Origin: Phyllobacterium sophorae
Lineage (GTDB): Bacteria > Pseudomonadota > Alphaproteobacteria > Rhizobiales > Rhizobiaceae
Length of the DNA stretch: 64,000 nucleotides
Assembly (NCBI RefSeq): GCF_003010965.1
Contig: NZ_PGGM01000002.1
Coordinates: 1-64,000 of the forward strand
Direction: 5' to 3'
Positions 33,566 to 42,880 of this stretch are shown here, in pieces; the first letter of the stretch is position 1; every line of letters starts with the position of its first letter. Under the pieces are notes generated by a model that was given only the letters and a program-made list of their open reading frames with translations, was not told where the DNA came from and searched no databases. The position numbers and the translations under genes are program-made.

Positions 33566-34726
33566 TCAACGTGCGAAGTGCAGATCCCCGTCGATCCAGA
33601 CGTGATTGACATCGAGCTTGTCATCAAGGTGGACCACATTGGCAACGAAGCCGGCATCCAGGCGCCCATAGTGATGATGGATGCGGATGCTCTCTGCCGG
33701 ATAGAGTGAGGCCATGCGAAAGGCCTCGTCGAGCGGCAATCCAAGTTCGCGATGGACGAACCGCACGGCCGAGATCATGTCGAGGTCGGCGCCCGCGAGT
33801 GTGCCATCCTCCAGCGTCAGGCGGCCGCCGGCACGTGTGATCTTGCGGCCATTCAGTGTGAACGATGTAATGTCCGTACCGATCGTGGACATGGCGTCGG
33901 TGACAAGGAATATCTTTGACGGTCCCTGTTTGGCACGCAGCGCAATCGACATCGAAGCCTTGTCGACATGAAAGCCATCGGCGATCAATCCGGCAGACAA
34001 CGTGCCCGATTGCAAAGCCGCTCCCACCACGCCGGGACTGCGGTGACCAAGCTGGCTCATGGCGTTGAACAAGTGTGTGACCATCGTGGCGCCCGCGTCC
34101 TTGGCTGCCAGGGCGATCTCATAGGAAGCGCCGCTGTGACCAAGGCTGACGATTATCCCGGCGTCCGCCATTGCCCTTATCTTGTCTACTGGCACGGTTT
34201 CCGGCGCGACCGTGGTCAGGAGAACCGGAATTTCCTGCGCCGCCTCGATGAGGGCAAGGAGATCGGCGTCGTCCATTGGACGGATCAGCTTGGGATCGTG
34301 CGTCCCCTTGTGCGTAATAGAGAGATGTGGTCCCTCGATATGCAAGCCGATAAATCCCGCAACCTTTTCCTGCGCCGCAGCTTTGCCCGCGGCGAGCGCC
34401 GCTGCCGTGATCTCTGGTGTGTCGGTGATCAGCGTCGGGAGCAAGGCCGTGGTGCCAAAGGCGACATGCGCATCGCATATGGTGCGGATCGTGTCGACAC
34501 TCGGGCCGTCATTGAGAAGCGCGCCGCCGCCGCCATTGACCTGAATATCGATGAAGCCGGGCACGAGCATGCCGCCCTGCAGTTCGACATTTCGGATATC
34601 GCCATGCAATGTTGAGGCCGCCGTAATGTTCTTCACGACGCCGCCATCAACGACCAAGGCTGATTCGGCATGCCAGTTCTCACCGTCGAATATCGCGGCG
34701 CCAGTGAGTGCGTATACGGTGCTCAT
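33566..34726 (-). CDS. nagA: N-acetylglucosamine-6-phosphate deacetylase NagA
   Basis: The 386-residue amidohydrolase removes acetate from GlcNAc-6-phosphate to give glucosamine-6-phosphate. Metal and substrate residues are visible in GLHIEGPHLS (HxEGP), SLGHSGASYE, THLFNAMSQLGHRSPG, and the catalytic Asp in LVTDAMSTIGTD. It overlaps the deaminase gene upstream by four bases (ATGA), so the two successive pathway steps are made together. Length and motif order are normal for the family. Confidence 0.94.
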   Translation of the reverse strand: MSTVYALTGAAIFDGENWHAESALVVDGGVVKNITAASTLHGDIRNVELQGGMLVPGFIDIQVNGGGGALLNDGPSVDTIRTICDAHVAFGTTALLPTLITDTPEITAAALAAGKAAAQEKVAGFIGLHIEGPHLSITHKGTHDPKLIRPMDDADLLALIEAAQEIPVLLTTVAPETVPVDKIRAMADAGIIVSLGHSGASYEIALAAKDAGATMVTHLFNAMSQLGHRSPGVVGAALQSGTLSAGLIADGFHVDKASMSIALRAKQGPSKIFLVTDAMSTIGTDITSFTLNGRKITRAGGRLTLEDGTLAGADLDMISAVRFVHRELGLPLDEAFRMASLYPAESIRIHHHYGRLDAGFVANVVHLDDKLDVNHVWIDGDLHFAR

Positions 34727-35754
34727 AAGGTTTCAGTCACTTTTCTCAAATGCGGCGGCTCATCCGGGTTCAGCCCGCGGCTGCGGGCAAAGCTTTCCAC
34801 GAACGCATAGAAAGACACAAGCAGGGCAAGCGGATCGGTCAGCGGATGCGATGTTGCCACAAACGGCAGGGCGGTCGCTTTGGATGGCTTTGTCGATGTC
34901 AGGAAGACTGCGGCACCCTGTTCCGCCAGACGGTCCGCCGCTTCGACGATGGAGTCTTCGGCTGCGTCGCGCGCCGCCAGAACCAGGACGGGGAAGCCTT
35001 TGCCGACGATGGCTTTCGGTCCGTGCATGACTTCGGCGCTGCTATAGGACTCAGCGTGAACCGCACTGGTTTCCTTGAATTTCAGTGCGACTTCGTTGGA
35101 AATTGCAAGGGACGGCCCGCGTCCGAGGACAAAAAGTGAATTTTCATCCTTCAGCGCACGGGCAAAGGGCGACCAGTCGCAATCGATGGCCTTGGCCAAG
35201 GCCGCCGGAAGCGCGTCAATGGCGGCTAACAGTTTCTTGTCCTCGGTCCAATGGCCGATCAGCGCAAGACCGGCAACGGCCGAGCTGACAAACGACTTTG
35301 TAGCGGCAACACTGCGTTCAGGCCCAGCCAGGATATCAATGGGAAAGTCGCTGGCATTGGCGAGATCGGAATTGATCACATTGGTAATGGCGATGGTAAG
35401 TGCACCGCTGTCGCTTGCTGCCTTGGTCATGCTGACGATGTCGGGGCTCTTGCCCGACTGCGAGATGGATAATGTGGCGGCGCTCCCAAGCTTGAGCGTC
35501 ACACCATAAATCGACGCCACGGAGGGACCGAGTGAGGCGACCGGGACGCCGGCGGTGAGTTCGCTCGAATATTTCAGGAACGCGCAGACATGATCGGATG
35601 ATCCACGGGCGATCGACGCCAGGAAGGGCGGGTTCTTCTCGCGCAATTTCGCGCCGGCTGACGCAAGTGCATCGCGGGAAGCGTCCAAAAACCGCGCCGT
35701 GACCGCGGGAATGGACAGGATCTCTTCCCGCATCAATGTTGTCTTGGTCGTCAA
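34723..35754 (-). CDS. SIS-domain glucosamine-6-phosphate deaminase (NagB-II type)
   Basis: The 343-residue protein has two SIS domains and no glutaminase domain, as in the alternative NagB-II/GamP deaminases that replace NagB in many proteobacteria. Phosphosugar-binding Ser/Thr-rich loops are ARGSSDHVCAF, SISQSGKSPDIV and RSVAATKSF, with a C-terminal LGRGPSLAISNEVALKFKE and SSAEVMHGPKA. It would convert glucosamine-6-phosphate to fructose-6-phosphate and ammonia. It overlaps both nagA and the GntR gene by four bases, so the three are translationally coupled. Confidence 0.85.
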   Translation of the reverse strand: MTTKTTLMREEILSIPAVTARFLDASRDALASAGAKLREKNPPFLASIARGSSDHVCAFLKYSSELTAGVPVASLGPSVASIYGVTLKLGSAATLSISQSGKSPDIVSMTKAASDSGALTIAITNVINSDLANASDFPIDILAGPERSVAATKSFVSSAVAGLALIGHWTEDKKLLAAIDALPAALAKAIDCDWSPFARALKDENSLFVLGRGPSLAISNEVALKFKETSAVHAESYSSAEVMHGPKAIVGKGFPVLVLAARDAAEDSIVEAADRLAEQGAAVFLTSTKPSKATALPFVATSHPLTDPLALLVSFYAFVESFARSRGLNPDEPPHLRKVTETL

Positions 35755-36536
35755 AGCACTGCTCCTGATATTTCCGAAGAATCGCCAAGCTTCAGTTCGG
35801 CGACAAATTCATAGGCGTCGGCCCGGTAGATCGATCGTGTGAATTCGATCACCTTTCCTGATTCCAGATATGATATGCGCTCGATGTTCAGGCTGGCCGA
35901 GCCGGCCGGAACCTGGAGCAATTTAGCATCATTTTCCTTCAGTATGGCTGCCGAAATACGCTGTATCGCACGGACCGGCCGGTTGCCGCCTTCCGCCAGA
36001 ACCGCATAAAGCGAAAGCGTTACCAATTCCGGGTTGGGCAGGACGTGAACCGAAAGTGCCGCCCGTTCGATTGCCATCGGGGTATCATTGGCAACGCGCA
36101 GGCGGCTGATGCGAGCGACCTTTTCGCCGGACGACAAGCCAAGCGTGACCATTTCCTCGGGCGAGGGGGCATAGATACCGCGGTCGAGCCAGGTCGAACG
36201 GACGATCATGCCGCGTCTGGCCATGTCCTCGGTGAAAGATGTGAGATGCGAAAGTGACTGTTCGACGCGCTCCGAACGCGGCGCAACGAATGTGCCGGAC
36301 CCGTGCCGCTGCACAAGCAGACCGCTATTGACCAGGCCCTGGACTGCCTTGCGAACCGTGACGCGCGATATGTCTGCCATGGCTGCGAGTTCGCGCTCGG
36401 GTGGCAGTGCATCGCCCGGATGGAGCATGCCATCGCGCACGGCATTTTCGATAAGTCGTTGCAATTTGACGTAAAGCGGTCCGCCGCTGACGGAATCGTT
36501 GAGTGTTGGAAGGATGTCAATCAAACCGTCAGCCAT
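35751..36536 (-). CDS. GntR/UTRA regulator of amino-sugar genes (NagQ/NagR-like)
   Basis: The 261-residue repressor has an N-terminal winged helix (LPPERELAAMADISRVTVRKAVQGLV, wing RHGSGTFV) and a C-terminal UTRA ligand domain (about residues 95-250). UTRA domains of this group bind phosphorylated amino sugars such as GlcNAc-6P or GlcN-6P. It is co-transcribed between the kinase and the deaminase with 4-8 bp overlaps. I infer that it acts on the two matching repeats in the divergent promoter region at 37441-37591. Confidence 0.88.
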   Translation of the reverse strand: MADGLIDILPTLNDSVSGGPLYVKLQRLIENAVRDGMLHPGDALPPERELAAMADISRVTVRKAVQGLVNSGLLVQRHGSGTFVAPRSERVEQSLSHLTSFTEDMARRGMIVRSTWLDRGIYAPSPEEMVTLGLSSGEKVARISRLRVANDTPMAIERAALSVHVLPNPELVTLSLYAVLAEGGNRPVRAIQRISAAILKENDAKLLQVPAGSASLNIERISYLESGKVIEFTRSIYRADAYEFVAELKLGDSSEISGAVL

Positions 36537-37422
36537 AGATCACCCCCACCGTGACTTCGGCGAAATTCTTTACAGCAAGTTGTACCGCTCCGGTCAGGGC
36601 ATCATTCAAGGGTTTTTGAAGTCTAGCGCGATAGCGTGGTGACAGGAGCGGCTCGTAAAGCGGGCCAAGGCCACCCAATAACGAAAGGCGCATCGGCGTT
36701 CCTGCCATGATTGCGTCTAGTCCCTCTTCGATTTGCCCGACCGTTTTTCGCAAAATGGCAAGAGCGACCTTGTCCTCTTGTGCGGCATAGTCGAAAACCA
36801 TGGGCGCAAAAGAACCATAATCGCTTGGGCGCGCCGAATGAGCGAACTGAACGATGCGATGTGGATTGCCGCCAAATCTCTCCATGACCGCGCCGGTCAT
36901 GGGGGAGGAAGGATGGAACCCGTCATGGGCGAGCAAAGTCTCTTCGAGCAGATCCCGGCCCAGCCGTGCGCCACCCCCGAGATCGCTGACGTTGAAGCCC
37001 CAGCCCCCCGCGAAGCGGATATCGGCACCGGATCGGCTAACAAAGGCAGAACCAGTGCCAAGAATAACCACTGTGCCGTCATGGTCCCCAAGCGCTCCCT
37101 GAAGCGCAATCACGCCATCGGAGTACACAAGCGAGTTCTTGAACGGCAACATTGCTTGCAGTTGGGCGCTGTTGCCGCCGACATTGGCGCCGGCAAGGCC
37201 AAGGACTGCTGAGATAGAGCTGATCGCGGAGGGATCAATCTGGGCCGCTATGAGTGCTGCTTCCGTTGCATCAAGAATGTTGAGACGTGCCGTATTCATG
37301 TCTGTCATGATATTGGCCGAACCGCTTTTGCCGACGCCCAGCACATGGCCGTCCATATCAGCCAATGCGGCCCTGCAGCCGGTGCCACCACCATCAATTC
37401 CCAGGAGATAAGTCACGTTCAT
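36529..37422 (-). CDS. BadF/BadG-family amino-sugar kinase (GlcNAc and/or MurNAc)
   Basis: The 297-residue sugar kinase of the ASKHA fold has phosphate-1 loop GIDGGGTGCRAALAD, LGLAGANVGGN, and phosphate-2 region VILGTGSAFVSRSG followed by GWGFNVSDLGGGARLGRDLLEE. The start at 37422 has an excellent GGAGGGCG site; the frame extends upstream without one. Relatives phosphorylate GlcNAc, and the clostridial relative MurK phosphorylates both MurNAc and GlcNAc. With murQ just across the divergent promoter, a MurNAc or dual kinase is plausible. It is the first gene of the leftward operon. Confidence 0.82.
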   Translation of the reverse strand: MNVTYLLGIDGGGTGCRAALADMDGHVLGVGKSGSANIMTDMNTARLNILDATEAALIAAQIDPSAISSISAVLGLAGANVGGNSAQLQAMLPFKNSLVYSDGVIALQGALGDHDGTVVILGTGSAFVSRSGADIRFAGGWGFNVSDLGGGARLGRDLLEETLLAHDGFHPSSPMTGAVMERFGGNPHRIVQFAHSARPSDYGSFAPMVFDYAAQEDKVALAILRKTVGQIEEGLDAIMAGTPMRLSLLGGLGPLYEPLLSPRYRARLQKPLNDALTGAVQLAVKNFAEVTVGVIYG

Positions 37423-37440
37423 TCGCCCTCCAAAAAACAG

Positions 37441-37460
37441 AATACCAATAAAATACCAAT
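37441..37460 (-). promoter_or_regulatory. Direct-repeat operator, kinase-proximal copy
   Basis: On the minus strand it reads ATTGGTATTTTATTGGTATT. It matches the murQ-proximal site at 16 of 18 positions over the shared TGGTATT-x3-TTGGyATT core. It lies 19 bp before the kinase start. Confidence 0.6.
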
Positions 37461-37573
37461 AGCCAAGCAATAATTTATGCTTTTCCAATTTTTTCCAAAA
37501 CTCATTGAAATGTAAAGATAAAAAATGCAAGCCAGACTTTTGTATCATATTTTTTTAAGATTTGCTGGACAAG

Positions 37574-37591
37574 TGGTATTTTTTTGGCATT
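37574..37591 (+). promoter_or_regulatory. Direct-repeat operator, murQ-proximal copy
   Basis: TGGTATTTTTTTGGCATT, 26 bp before the GTG start of murQ. It shares 16 of 18 bases with the site beside the kinase gene on the opposite strand. This makes an outward-facing mirrored pair, as expected for one regulator controlling both arms. Confidence 0.6.
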
Positions 37592-37616
37592 AATTATCGG
37601 AACGAGGAGAGAGGCA

Positions 37617-38528
37617 GTGGGAACAGCACGTACCGAGCAGCGTAACGACAAGGCATCCGGACTGGACGAGCGATCGCCAGAAGATGTCCTTCGTTTGCTG
37701 CACGATGCCCAGATTGAGGCTGCGGCTTCCGTGGCGCGGGCAACGAATTCCATCGCCAAGGCTGCTCTCCTGGCCGCCGATACACTTCGCGCTGGCGGGC
37801 GTCTCGCCTATGCCGCGGCAGGCAGTTCTGGCCTTATGGCGTTGGCCGATGCGCTAGAGTTGCCGGGGACGTATGGTATCGCTCCGGATCGTATTGTCAT
37901 TCTGCTTGCAGGCGGGGTCGCCAGCCTCGACCGCCTTGCTGGCGTCTATGAAGATGACAAGAGCCAGGCGGCCAAGGACATTGCGCAGGCGGACCTTCAA
38001 AAGGGCGATTGCCTGATCGCGATTTCCGCCAGCGGTACGACACCCTATGCGCTTGCTGCCATCGATGAAGCAATCAAGCGCGGGCTGAAAATCATCTCGA
38101 TCGCCAATAATCCCGATGTTCCGCTGTTTGAAGGGGCAGATGTCACCATCACACTGGAGACGCCGCCAGAAATGGTTGCAGGGTCAACACGCATGGGTGC
38201 CGGCACTGCTCAGAAGATCGCGCTCAATCTCTTGTCGACTTTGATGGCCGTGCATCTCGGCCATGTCCATGACGGTTACATGGTCAATCTCACCGCGGAC
38301 AATATCAAGCTGCGCGAGCGGGCAGCGCGAATTGTATCGGCCATTAGCACCTGCGATATCAGCGACGCTGCAAAGCTGCTTGAGGCGAGCGGCGGTTCGG
38401 TCAAGGCGGCGATTCTGCTCGCGGCAGGCGCGGCAAATGCAGAAAAAGCATCAGAAATTCTCGAAAGCAATCAACAGAGGCTTCGCCCGGCGCTTTCGGA
38501 ACTGAAAGGGAGTCTTGGTTCTCGTTAA
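37617..38528 (+). CDS. murQ: N-acetylmuramic acid 6-phosphate etherase MurQ
   Basis: The 303-residue SIS-fold enzyme cleaves the lactyl ether of MurNAc-6-phosphate, giving GlcNAc-6-phosphate and D-lactate. The family N-terminus TEQRNDKASGLDERSPEDVL, the phosphosugar loops AAAGSSGLMALADA and AISASGTTPYALAAI, and PPEMVAGSTRMGAGTAQKIALN with the catalytic Glu are all present. The GTG at 37617 follows GAGGAGAGAGG; the upstream ATG at 37584 has no such site. It is the first gene of a rightward operon with a sugar ABC importer and hands its product to NagA across the divergent promoter. Confidence 0.92.
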   Translation: MGTARTEQRNDKASGLDERSPEDVLRLLHDAQIEAAASVARATNSIAKAALLAADTLRAGGRLAYAAAGSSGLMALADALELPGTYGIAPDRIVILLAGGVASLDRLAGVYEDDKSQAAKDIAQADLQKGDCLIAISASGTTPYALAAIDEAIKRGLKIISIANNPDVPLFEGADVTITLETPPEMVAGSTRMGAGTAQKIALNLLSTLMAVHLGHVHDGYMVNLTADNIKLRERAARIVSAISTCDISDAAKLLEASGGSVKAAILLAAGAANAEKASEILESNQQRLRPALSELKGSLGSR

Positions 38529-38582
38529 GAATCCGGGCTCTCATTAACGGCACTGCTCATAAGGGTGCAACAGGAGACTAAA

Positions 38583-39842
38583 ATGGGAAGCACGACACTA
38601 AAAACACTGCTTATGGCGACCAGCATCCTGGCTACGGCCGGTTTTGCTCACGCCGCAGATACCACGCTGACGATTGAAAGCTGGCGTACCGACGATCTCG
38701 CCATCTGGCAGGAAAAGCTCATTCCGGCGTTCGAAGCCAAGAACCCGGGCATCAAGGTCAAGTTCGCTCCGACACCGCCAACCGAATATGACGCGGCTCT
38801 CGGTGCCCGCTTCGATGCGGGCAGTGCCGGTGACATCATCACTTGCCGCCCCTTCGATAAATCCCTGGAGCAGTTCAAGCGCGGCAATCTGACGAGCCTG
38901 AACGATCTCCCGGGCATGAAGAACTTCTCGGATGTAGCCAAGGCTGCCTGGACGACCGACGATGGCAAGGACACGTTCTGCGTGCCGATGGCTTCGGTTA
39001 TCCATGGCTTCATCTACAACAAGGATGCCTTCGAGAAGCTCGGCATCGCCATTCCGACCACGGAAGCCGAATTCTTTGCTGCTCTCGACAAGATCAAGGC
39101 AGACGGCACCTATATTCCGATGGCGATGGGTACGAAAGATCTCTGGGAAGCCGCAACGATGGGCTACCAGAACATCGGACCGACGTACTGGAAGGGTGAA
39201 GAGGGCCGTGCCAAGCTCATCAAGGGCGAAGCAAAACTGACCGATCCGGAATGGGTTGAGCCTTACAAGGTTCTTCTCAAGTGGAAGGATTACCTTGGCG
39301 ACGGTTTCGAAGCCCAGACCTATCCGGACAGCCAGAACCTGTTCACGCTTGGCCGGGCTGCAATCTACCCTGCGGGTTCGTGGGAAATCGGCCTGTTCAA
39401 TACGCAGGCGCAGTTCAAGATGGGTGCATTCCCGCCGCCGGTCAAAAATGCCGGCGACGCTTGCTACATCTCTGATCACAACGATATCGGTGCCGGCCTC
39501 AATGCCAAGAGTGCCCATCCGGAAGAAGCCAAGAAGTTCCTCGAGTGGGTTGCTTCGCCAGAATTCGCCGACATCTATGCCAATGCACTTCCAGGCTTCT
39601 TCAGCCTGAATTCGACACCGGTGAAGATGGCTGATCCGCTGGCACAGGAATTCGTCTCGTGGCGTGAAAAGTGCAAGCCAACGATCCGCTCGACCTATCA
39701 GATCCTGGCGCGCGGCACACCGAATCTCGAGAACGAAACCTGGGTTGAATCGGCCAACGTGATCAACGGCACGGACACGCCGGAAGCTGCCGCCAAGAAG
39801 CTGCAGGACGGTCTCGACAGCTGGTACAAGCCTGCCAAGTAA
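38583..39842 (+). CDS. Sugar-binding protein of the murQ-linked ABC importer
   Basis: The 419-residue family-1 solute-binding protein has a signal peptide ending near AHAAD. Trp-rich ligand-site segments (ESWRTDDLAIWQ, YWKGEEGRAK, AIYPAGSWEIG) and Cys pairs near ITCRPFD and TFCVPM suggest a structured sugar pocket. AGGAG precedes ATG 38583. It comes 54 bp after murQ and before two permease genes. By context its ligand is likely a GlcNAc, MurNAc or GlcNAc-MurNAc compound from peptidoglycan or chitin. The sequence alone does not fix this. Confidence 0.8.
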   Translation: MGSTTLKTLLMATSILATAGFAHAADTTLTIESWRTDDLAIWQEKLIPAFEAKNPGIKVKFAPTPPTEYDAALGARFDAGSAGDIITCRPFDKSLEQFKRGNLTSLNDLPGMKNFSDVAKAAWTTDDGKDTFCVPMASVIHGFIYNKDAFEKLGIAIPTTEAEFFAALDKIKADGTYIPMAMGTKDLWEAATMGYQNIGPTYWKGEEGRAKLIKGEAKLTDPEWVEPYKVLLKWKDYLGDGFEAQTYPDSQNLFTLGRAAIYPAGSWEIGLFNTQAQFKMGAFPPPVKNAGDACYISDHNDIGAGLNAKSAHPEEAKKFLEWVASPEFADIYANALPGFFSLNSTPVKMADPLAQEFVSWREKCKPTIRSTYQILARGTPNLENETWVESANVINGTDTPEAAAKKLQDGLDSWYKPAK

Positions 39843-39851
39843 GCAAATCGC

Positions 39852-39885
39852 TAGCCGGGGCGTCCATAACAGGGCGTTCCGGCTA
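39852..39885 (+). other. Intercistronic hairpin after the binding-protein gene
   Basis: TAGCCGGGGCGTCC pairs with GGGCGTTCCGGCTA (14 bp, three G-T wobbles) around loop ATAACA, 9 bp after the stop. A short TTTCTTT follows, so it could be a leaky terminator that lowers permease expression relative to the binding protein. Confidence 0.6.
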
Positions 39886-39993
39886 TTTCTTTAGCTGAAG
39901 CGCGACGTGTGCCGTCACGCTATCATCTTGCACAAGGTAGTCGTGTGCCGTGTTAAGCACGACCAAAAATCAAAAGCAGGGGTCTCGGATTCA

Positions 39994-40944
39994 ATGGCCA
40001 CAGTCGCAGAAGTATCGATCGATCGAGGTGAGGACAAGCGCCAGCGTCGCTGGCACATTCTGGTGTTTTTGCTGCCGGCCCTGCTTGTCTATACGGCGGT
40101 GATGATCCTGCCGCTCATCGAAACGCTGCGGCTATCCCTGTTCAACGTCAAGGACGGCCAGAGCGCTTTTGTCGGCTTCGGTAATTTTCAGGTGCTCTTC
40201 GGCGATCCGCGGTGGGCTGCCAGTTTCTGGAATGCCCTGGGCAATAACTTCATCTTCTTCCTCATCCACATGCTGGTGCAGAATCCGATTGGCGTTGCAC
40301 TGGCCGCCCTGCTGTCGGTGCCGAAGCTGCGTTTTGGCGCGTTCTACCGCACCGCGATGTTCCTGCCGACCTTGCTGTCCTTCGTGATCGTCGGGTTCAT
40401 CTGGAAGCTGATCCTGTCGCCGATCTGGGGCGTTTCCCCTTATCTCCTTGATCTGGTCGGGTTGAAGTCGCTGTTCTCGCCGTGGCTCGGCAAGCCGGAC
40501 ACTGCGCTGATCGCTGTGTCGCTTATTTCGGTCTGGCAGTATGTCGGTATCCCGATGATGCTGATCTATGCCGCCATGCTGAACATTCCCGATGAGGTGC
40601 TTGAAGCCGCCGAGTGCGATGGGGTAACCGGCTGGAGCCAGTTCTGGAAAATCAAGCTGCCGTTGATCCTGCCCTCCATCGGCATCATCTCCATCCTGAC
40701 GTTTGTCGGCAATTTCAATGCGTTCGACCTGATCTATACGGTACAGGGCGCGTTGGCCGGGCCAGATGGATCGACTGACATTCTGGGTACCTTGCTCTAC
40801 CGCACCTTCTTCGGCTTCCAGCTGCAGATCGGCGATAAATCGATGGGCGCGACGATCGCGACGGTGATGTTCCTCATCATCCTGTCGGGTGTCTGCCTCT
40901 ACCTCTTTGCCATCCAGCGGCGCATGCGCCGGTACCAGTTCTAG
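39994..40944 (+). CDS. ABC sugar permease, UgpA/MalF type
   Basis: The 316-residue six-helix permease has one BPD-transport domain. The EAA loop EAAECDGVTGWSQFWKIKLPLILPS is near residues 208-232. The start is set at ATG 39994 because the frame upstream runs through the intercistronic region. It forms a heterodimer with the next gene's product. The 151 bp gap before it holds a hairpin. It belongs to the murQ operon, whose presumed substrate is an amino sugar or muropeptide-derived sugar. Confidence 0.87.
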   Translation: MATVAEVSIDRGEDKRQRRWHILVFLLPALLVYTAVMILPLIETLRLSLFNVKDGQSAFVGFGNFQVLFGDPRWAASFWNALGNNFIFFLIHMLVQNPIGVALAALLSVPKLRFGAFYRTAMFLPTLLSFVIVGFIWKLILSPIWGVSPYLLDLVGLKSLFSPWLGKPDTALIAVSLISVWQYVGIPMMLIYAAMLNIPDEVLEAAECDGVTGWSQFWKIKLPLILPSIGIISILTFVGNFNAFDLIYTVQGALAGPDGSTDILGTLLYRTFFGFQLQIGDKSMGATIATVMFLIILSGVCLYLFAIQRRMRRYQF

Positions 40945-40954
40945 GATCAAGCAC

Positions 40955-41794
40955 ATGGCAAAACCAACCGCTTCACCCATCCGTACCGGCTTCGTTCATT
41001 TGGCTCTCGGCGCCTACACGCTTGTCGCGCTGTTTCCGGTGTTCCTGACCGTCATCAACTCGTTCAAGGACCGGGCATCGATCTTCCGTGATCCGCTCGG
41101 ACTGCCGACGCCATCAACATTCAGCCTCGTGGGCTATGAAACGGTTCTGAAACAGGGCGATTTCGTCCTGTATTTCCAGAACAGTTTCATCGTCACCGCC
41201 GTGTCGATCTTCTTCGTCCTGCTGTTCGGAGCGATGGCGGCCTTCGCGCTTTCGGAATATCGTTTCCGCGGCAACACGATGATGGGCCTCTATCTGGCGC
41301 TCGGCATCATGATCCCGATCCGTCTCGGGACGGTGGCTATTCTGCAAGGCATGGTTGCGGCAGGACTGGTCAATACGCTGACCGCGCTCATCCTCGTCTA
41401 TACGGCGCAAGGGCTGCCGCTTGCTGTCTTCATCCTGACCGAATTCATGCGAACGGTTTCCGACGACCTGAAGAACGCCGGGCGCATCGATGGTCTTTCC
41501 GAGTACTCGATCTTCTTCCGGCTGGTCCTGCCGCTGGTCCGGCCAGCGATGGCGACGGTCGCGGTCTTCACCATGATCCCGATCTGGAACGATCTGTGGT
41601 TTCCGCTGATCCTCGCACCAAGTGACGCCACCAAGACGGTGACACTCGGCAGCCAGGTGTTCATCGGCCAGTTCGTGACCAACTGGAATGCGGTTCTTGC
41701 AGCCCTGACGCTGGCGATCGTGCCGGTGCTGGTTCTCTACCTTGTCTTCTCGCGGCAGCTGATCCGCGGCATAACATCGGGAGCGGTCAAATGA
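40955..41794 (+). CDS. ABC sugar permease, UgpE/MalG type
   Basis: The 279-residue six-helix permease partners the preceding one. The EAA-type loop reads KNAGRIDGLSEYSIFFRLVLPLVRPA (about residues 175-200), with Asn in place of the usual Glu at the start, as seen in some MalG-like proteins. It starts 10 bp after the first permease stop, and its stop overlaps the oxidoreductase start (ATGA). Both spacings indicate one coupled operon. Confidence 0.87.
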   Translation: MAKPTASPIRTGFVHLALGAYTLVALFPVFLTVINSFKDRASIFRDPLGLPTPSTFSLVGYETVLKQGDFVLYFQNSFIVTAVSIFFVLLFGAMAAFALSEYRFRGNTMMGLYLALGIMIPIRLGTVAILQGMVAAGLVNTLTALILVYTAQGLPLAVFILTEFMRTVSDDLKNAGRIDGLSEYSIFFRLVLPLVRPAMATVAVFTMIPIWNDLWFPLILAPSDATKTVTLGSQVFIGQFVTNWNAVLAALTLAIVPVLVLYLVFSRQLIRGITSGAVK

Positions 41795-42852
41795 CGGCAC
41801 AGAAACCGATCCGGGTTCTTGTGGCGGGGCTCGGGAATATGGGCCGGAGCCATGCGCTCGCATATCACAACAATCCGGGTTTCGAGATTGTCGGACTGGT
41901 CAACCGCTCGGTGGTTCCGCTGCCCGAAGAGTTGTCCTCCTACGCGATCCATCCGTCGTTCGGTCAGGCTCTGGCCGAGCTCAAGCCCGAGCTAGTCTCG
42001 ATCAACACCTATTCCGACAGTCACGCCGATTATGCCGTGGCGGCGATGGAAGCGGGTGCGGATGTCTTTGTCGAAAAGCCGCTTGCGACCACAGTCGCGG
42101 ACGCTGAACGCGTCGTTGCTGCCGCCAGAAAACATGGCCGCAAGCTGGTGATCGGATATATTCTCCGCCACCACCCGTCCTGGGTGCGGCTGATCGAAGA
42201 AGCGCGCAAGCTAGGCGGTCCCTACGTGTTCCGCATGAACCTCAACCAGCAATCGAGCGGCGCGACATGGGAGACTCACAAGTCACTGATGAAGACGACA
42301 TCGCCGATCGTCGATTGCGGCGTGCATTATCTCGACGTCATGCTCCAGATCACCGATGCCAAGCCGGTTCAGGTGCGCGGCATGGGCGTGCGTCTCACCG
42401 ATGAGATCGACCCGAATATGTATAATTACGGCCATCTGCAGGTGCTGTTCGATGACAAAACGGTCGGCTGGTACGAAGCAGGCTGGGGTCCGATGATGTC
42501 GGAAACCGCCTTCTTCGTGAAGGATGTAATCTCGCCCAATGGTTGTGTGTCCATCGTCATGGACCAGAACGCCAAGTCGGACGATATCGACTCGCATACC
42601 AAGACGTCGACCATCCGGCTGCACGCGGCAAAGACGGGACCGGACGGCCGCTTTGCCAAACCGGACGAACTTTTGAACATGGCGGGCGAGCCGGGGCACC
42701 AGGATCTCTGTGATCTTGAACAGGCCTTTGTCCTCAAGGCAATTCGCGAGGATCTCGACCTTGGCCGCCACATGCAGGACGCCGTCCGCTCGCTCAACGT
42801 CTGCCTCGCGGCGGATGAGAGTGTGCGTACCGGCAAGCCAGTAGACCTATGA
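41791..42852 (+). CDS. Gfo/Idh/MocA-family sugar oxidoreductase
   Basis: The 353-residue NAD(P)-dependent dehydrogenase has an N-terminal Rossmann fold ([14 protein letters not shown]), the family EKP motif in [11 protein letters not shown] (about residues 92-102) with its catalytic Lys, and a C-terminal alpha/beta substrate domain with [10 protein letters not shown] carrying the catalytic Asp/His pair. It overlaps the upstream permease by four bases and precedes the ATPase by 28 bp, so it acts on something this importer brings in. Candidates are oxidation of a sugar hydroxyl or an epimerisation through a keto sugar. The substrate is unknown. Confidence 0.82.
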   Translation: MTAQKPIRVLVAGLGNMGRSHALAYHNNPGFEIVGLVNRSVVPLPEELSSYAIHPSFGQALAELKPELVSINTYSDSHADYAVAAMEAGADVFVEKPLATTVADAERVVAAARKHGRKLVIGYILRHHPSWVRLIEEARKLGGPYVFRMNLNQQSSGATWETHKSLMKTTSPIVDCGVHYLDVMLQITDAKPVQVRGMGVRLTDEIDPNMYNYGHLQVLFDDKTVGWYEAGWGPMMSETAFFVKDVISPNGCVSIVMDQNAKSDDIDSHTKTSTIRLHAAKTGPDGRFAKPDELLNMAGEPGHQDLCDLEQAFVLKAIREDLDLGRHMQDAVRSLNVCLAADESVRTGKPVDL

Positions 42853-42880
42853 ATTTGAATCAAGAAACGGGAACAAGACA

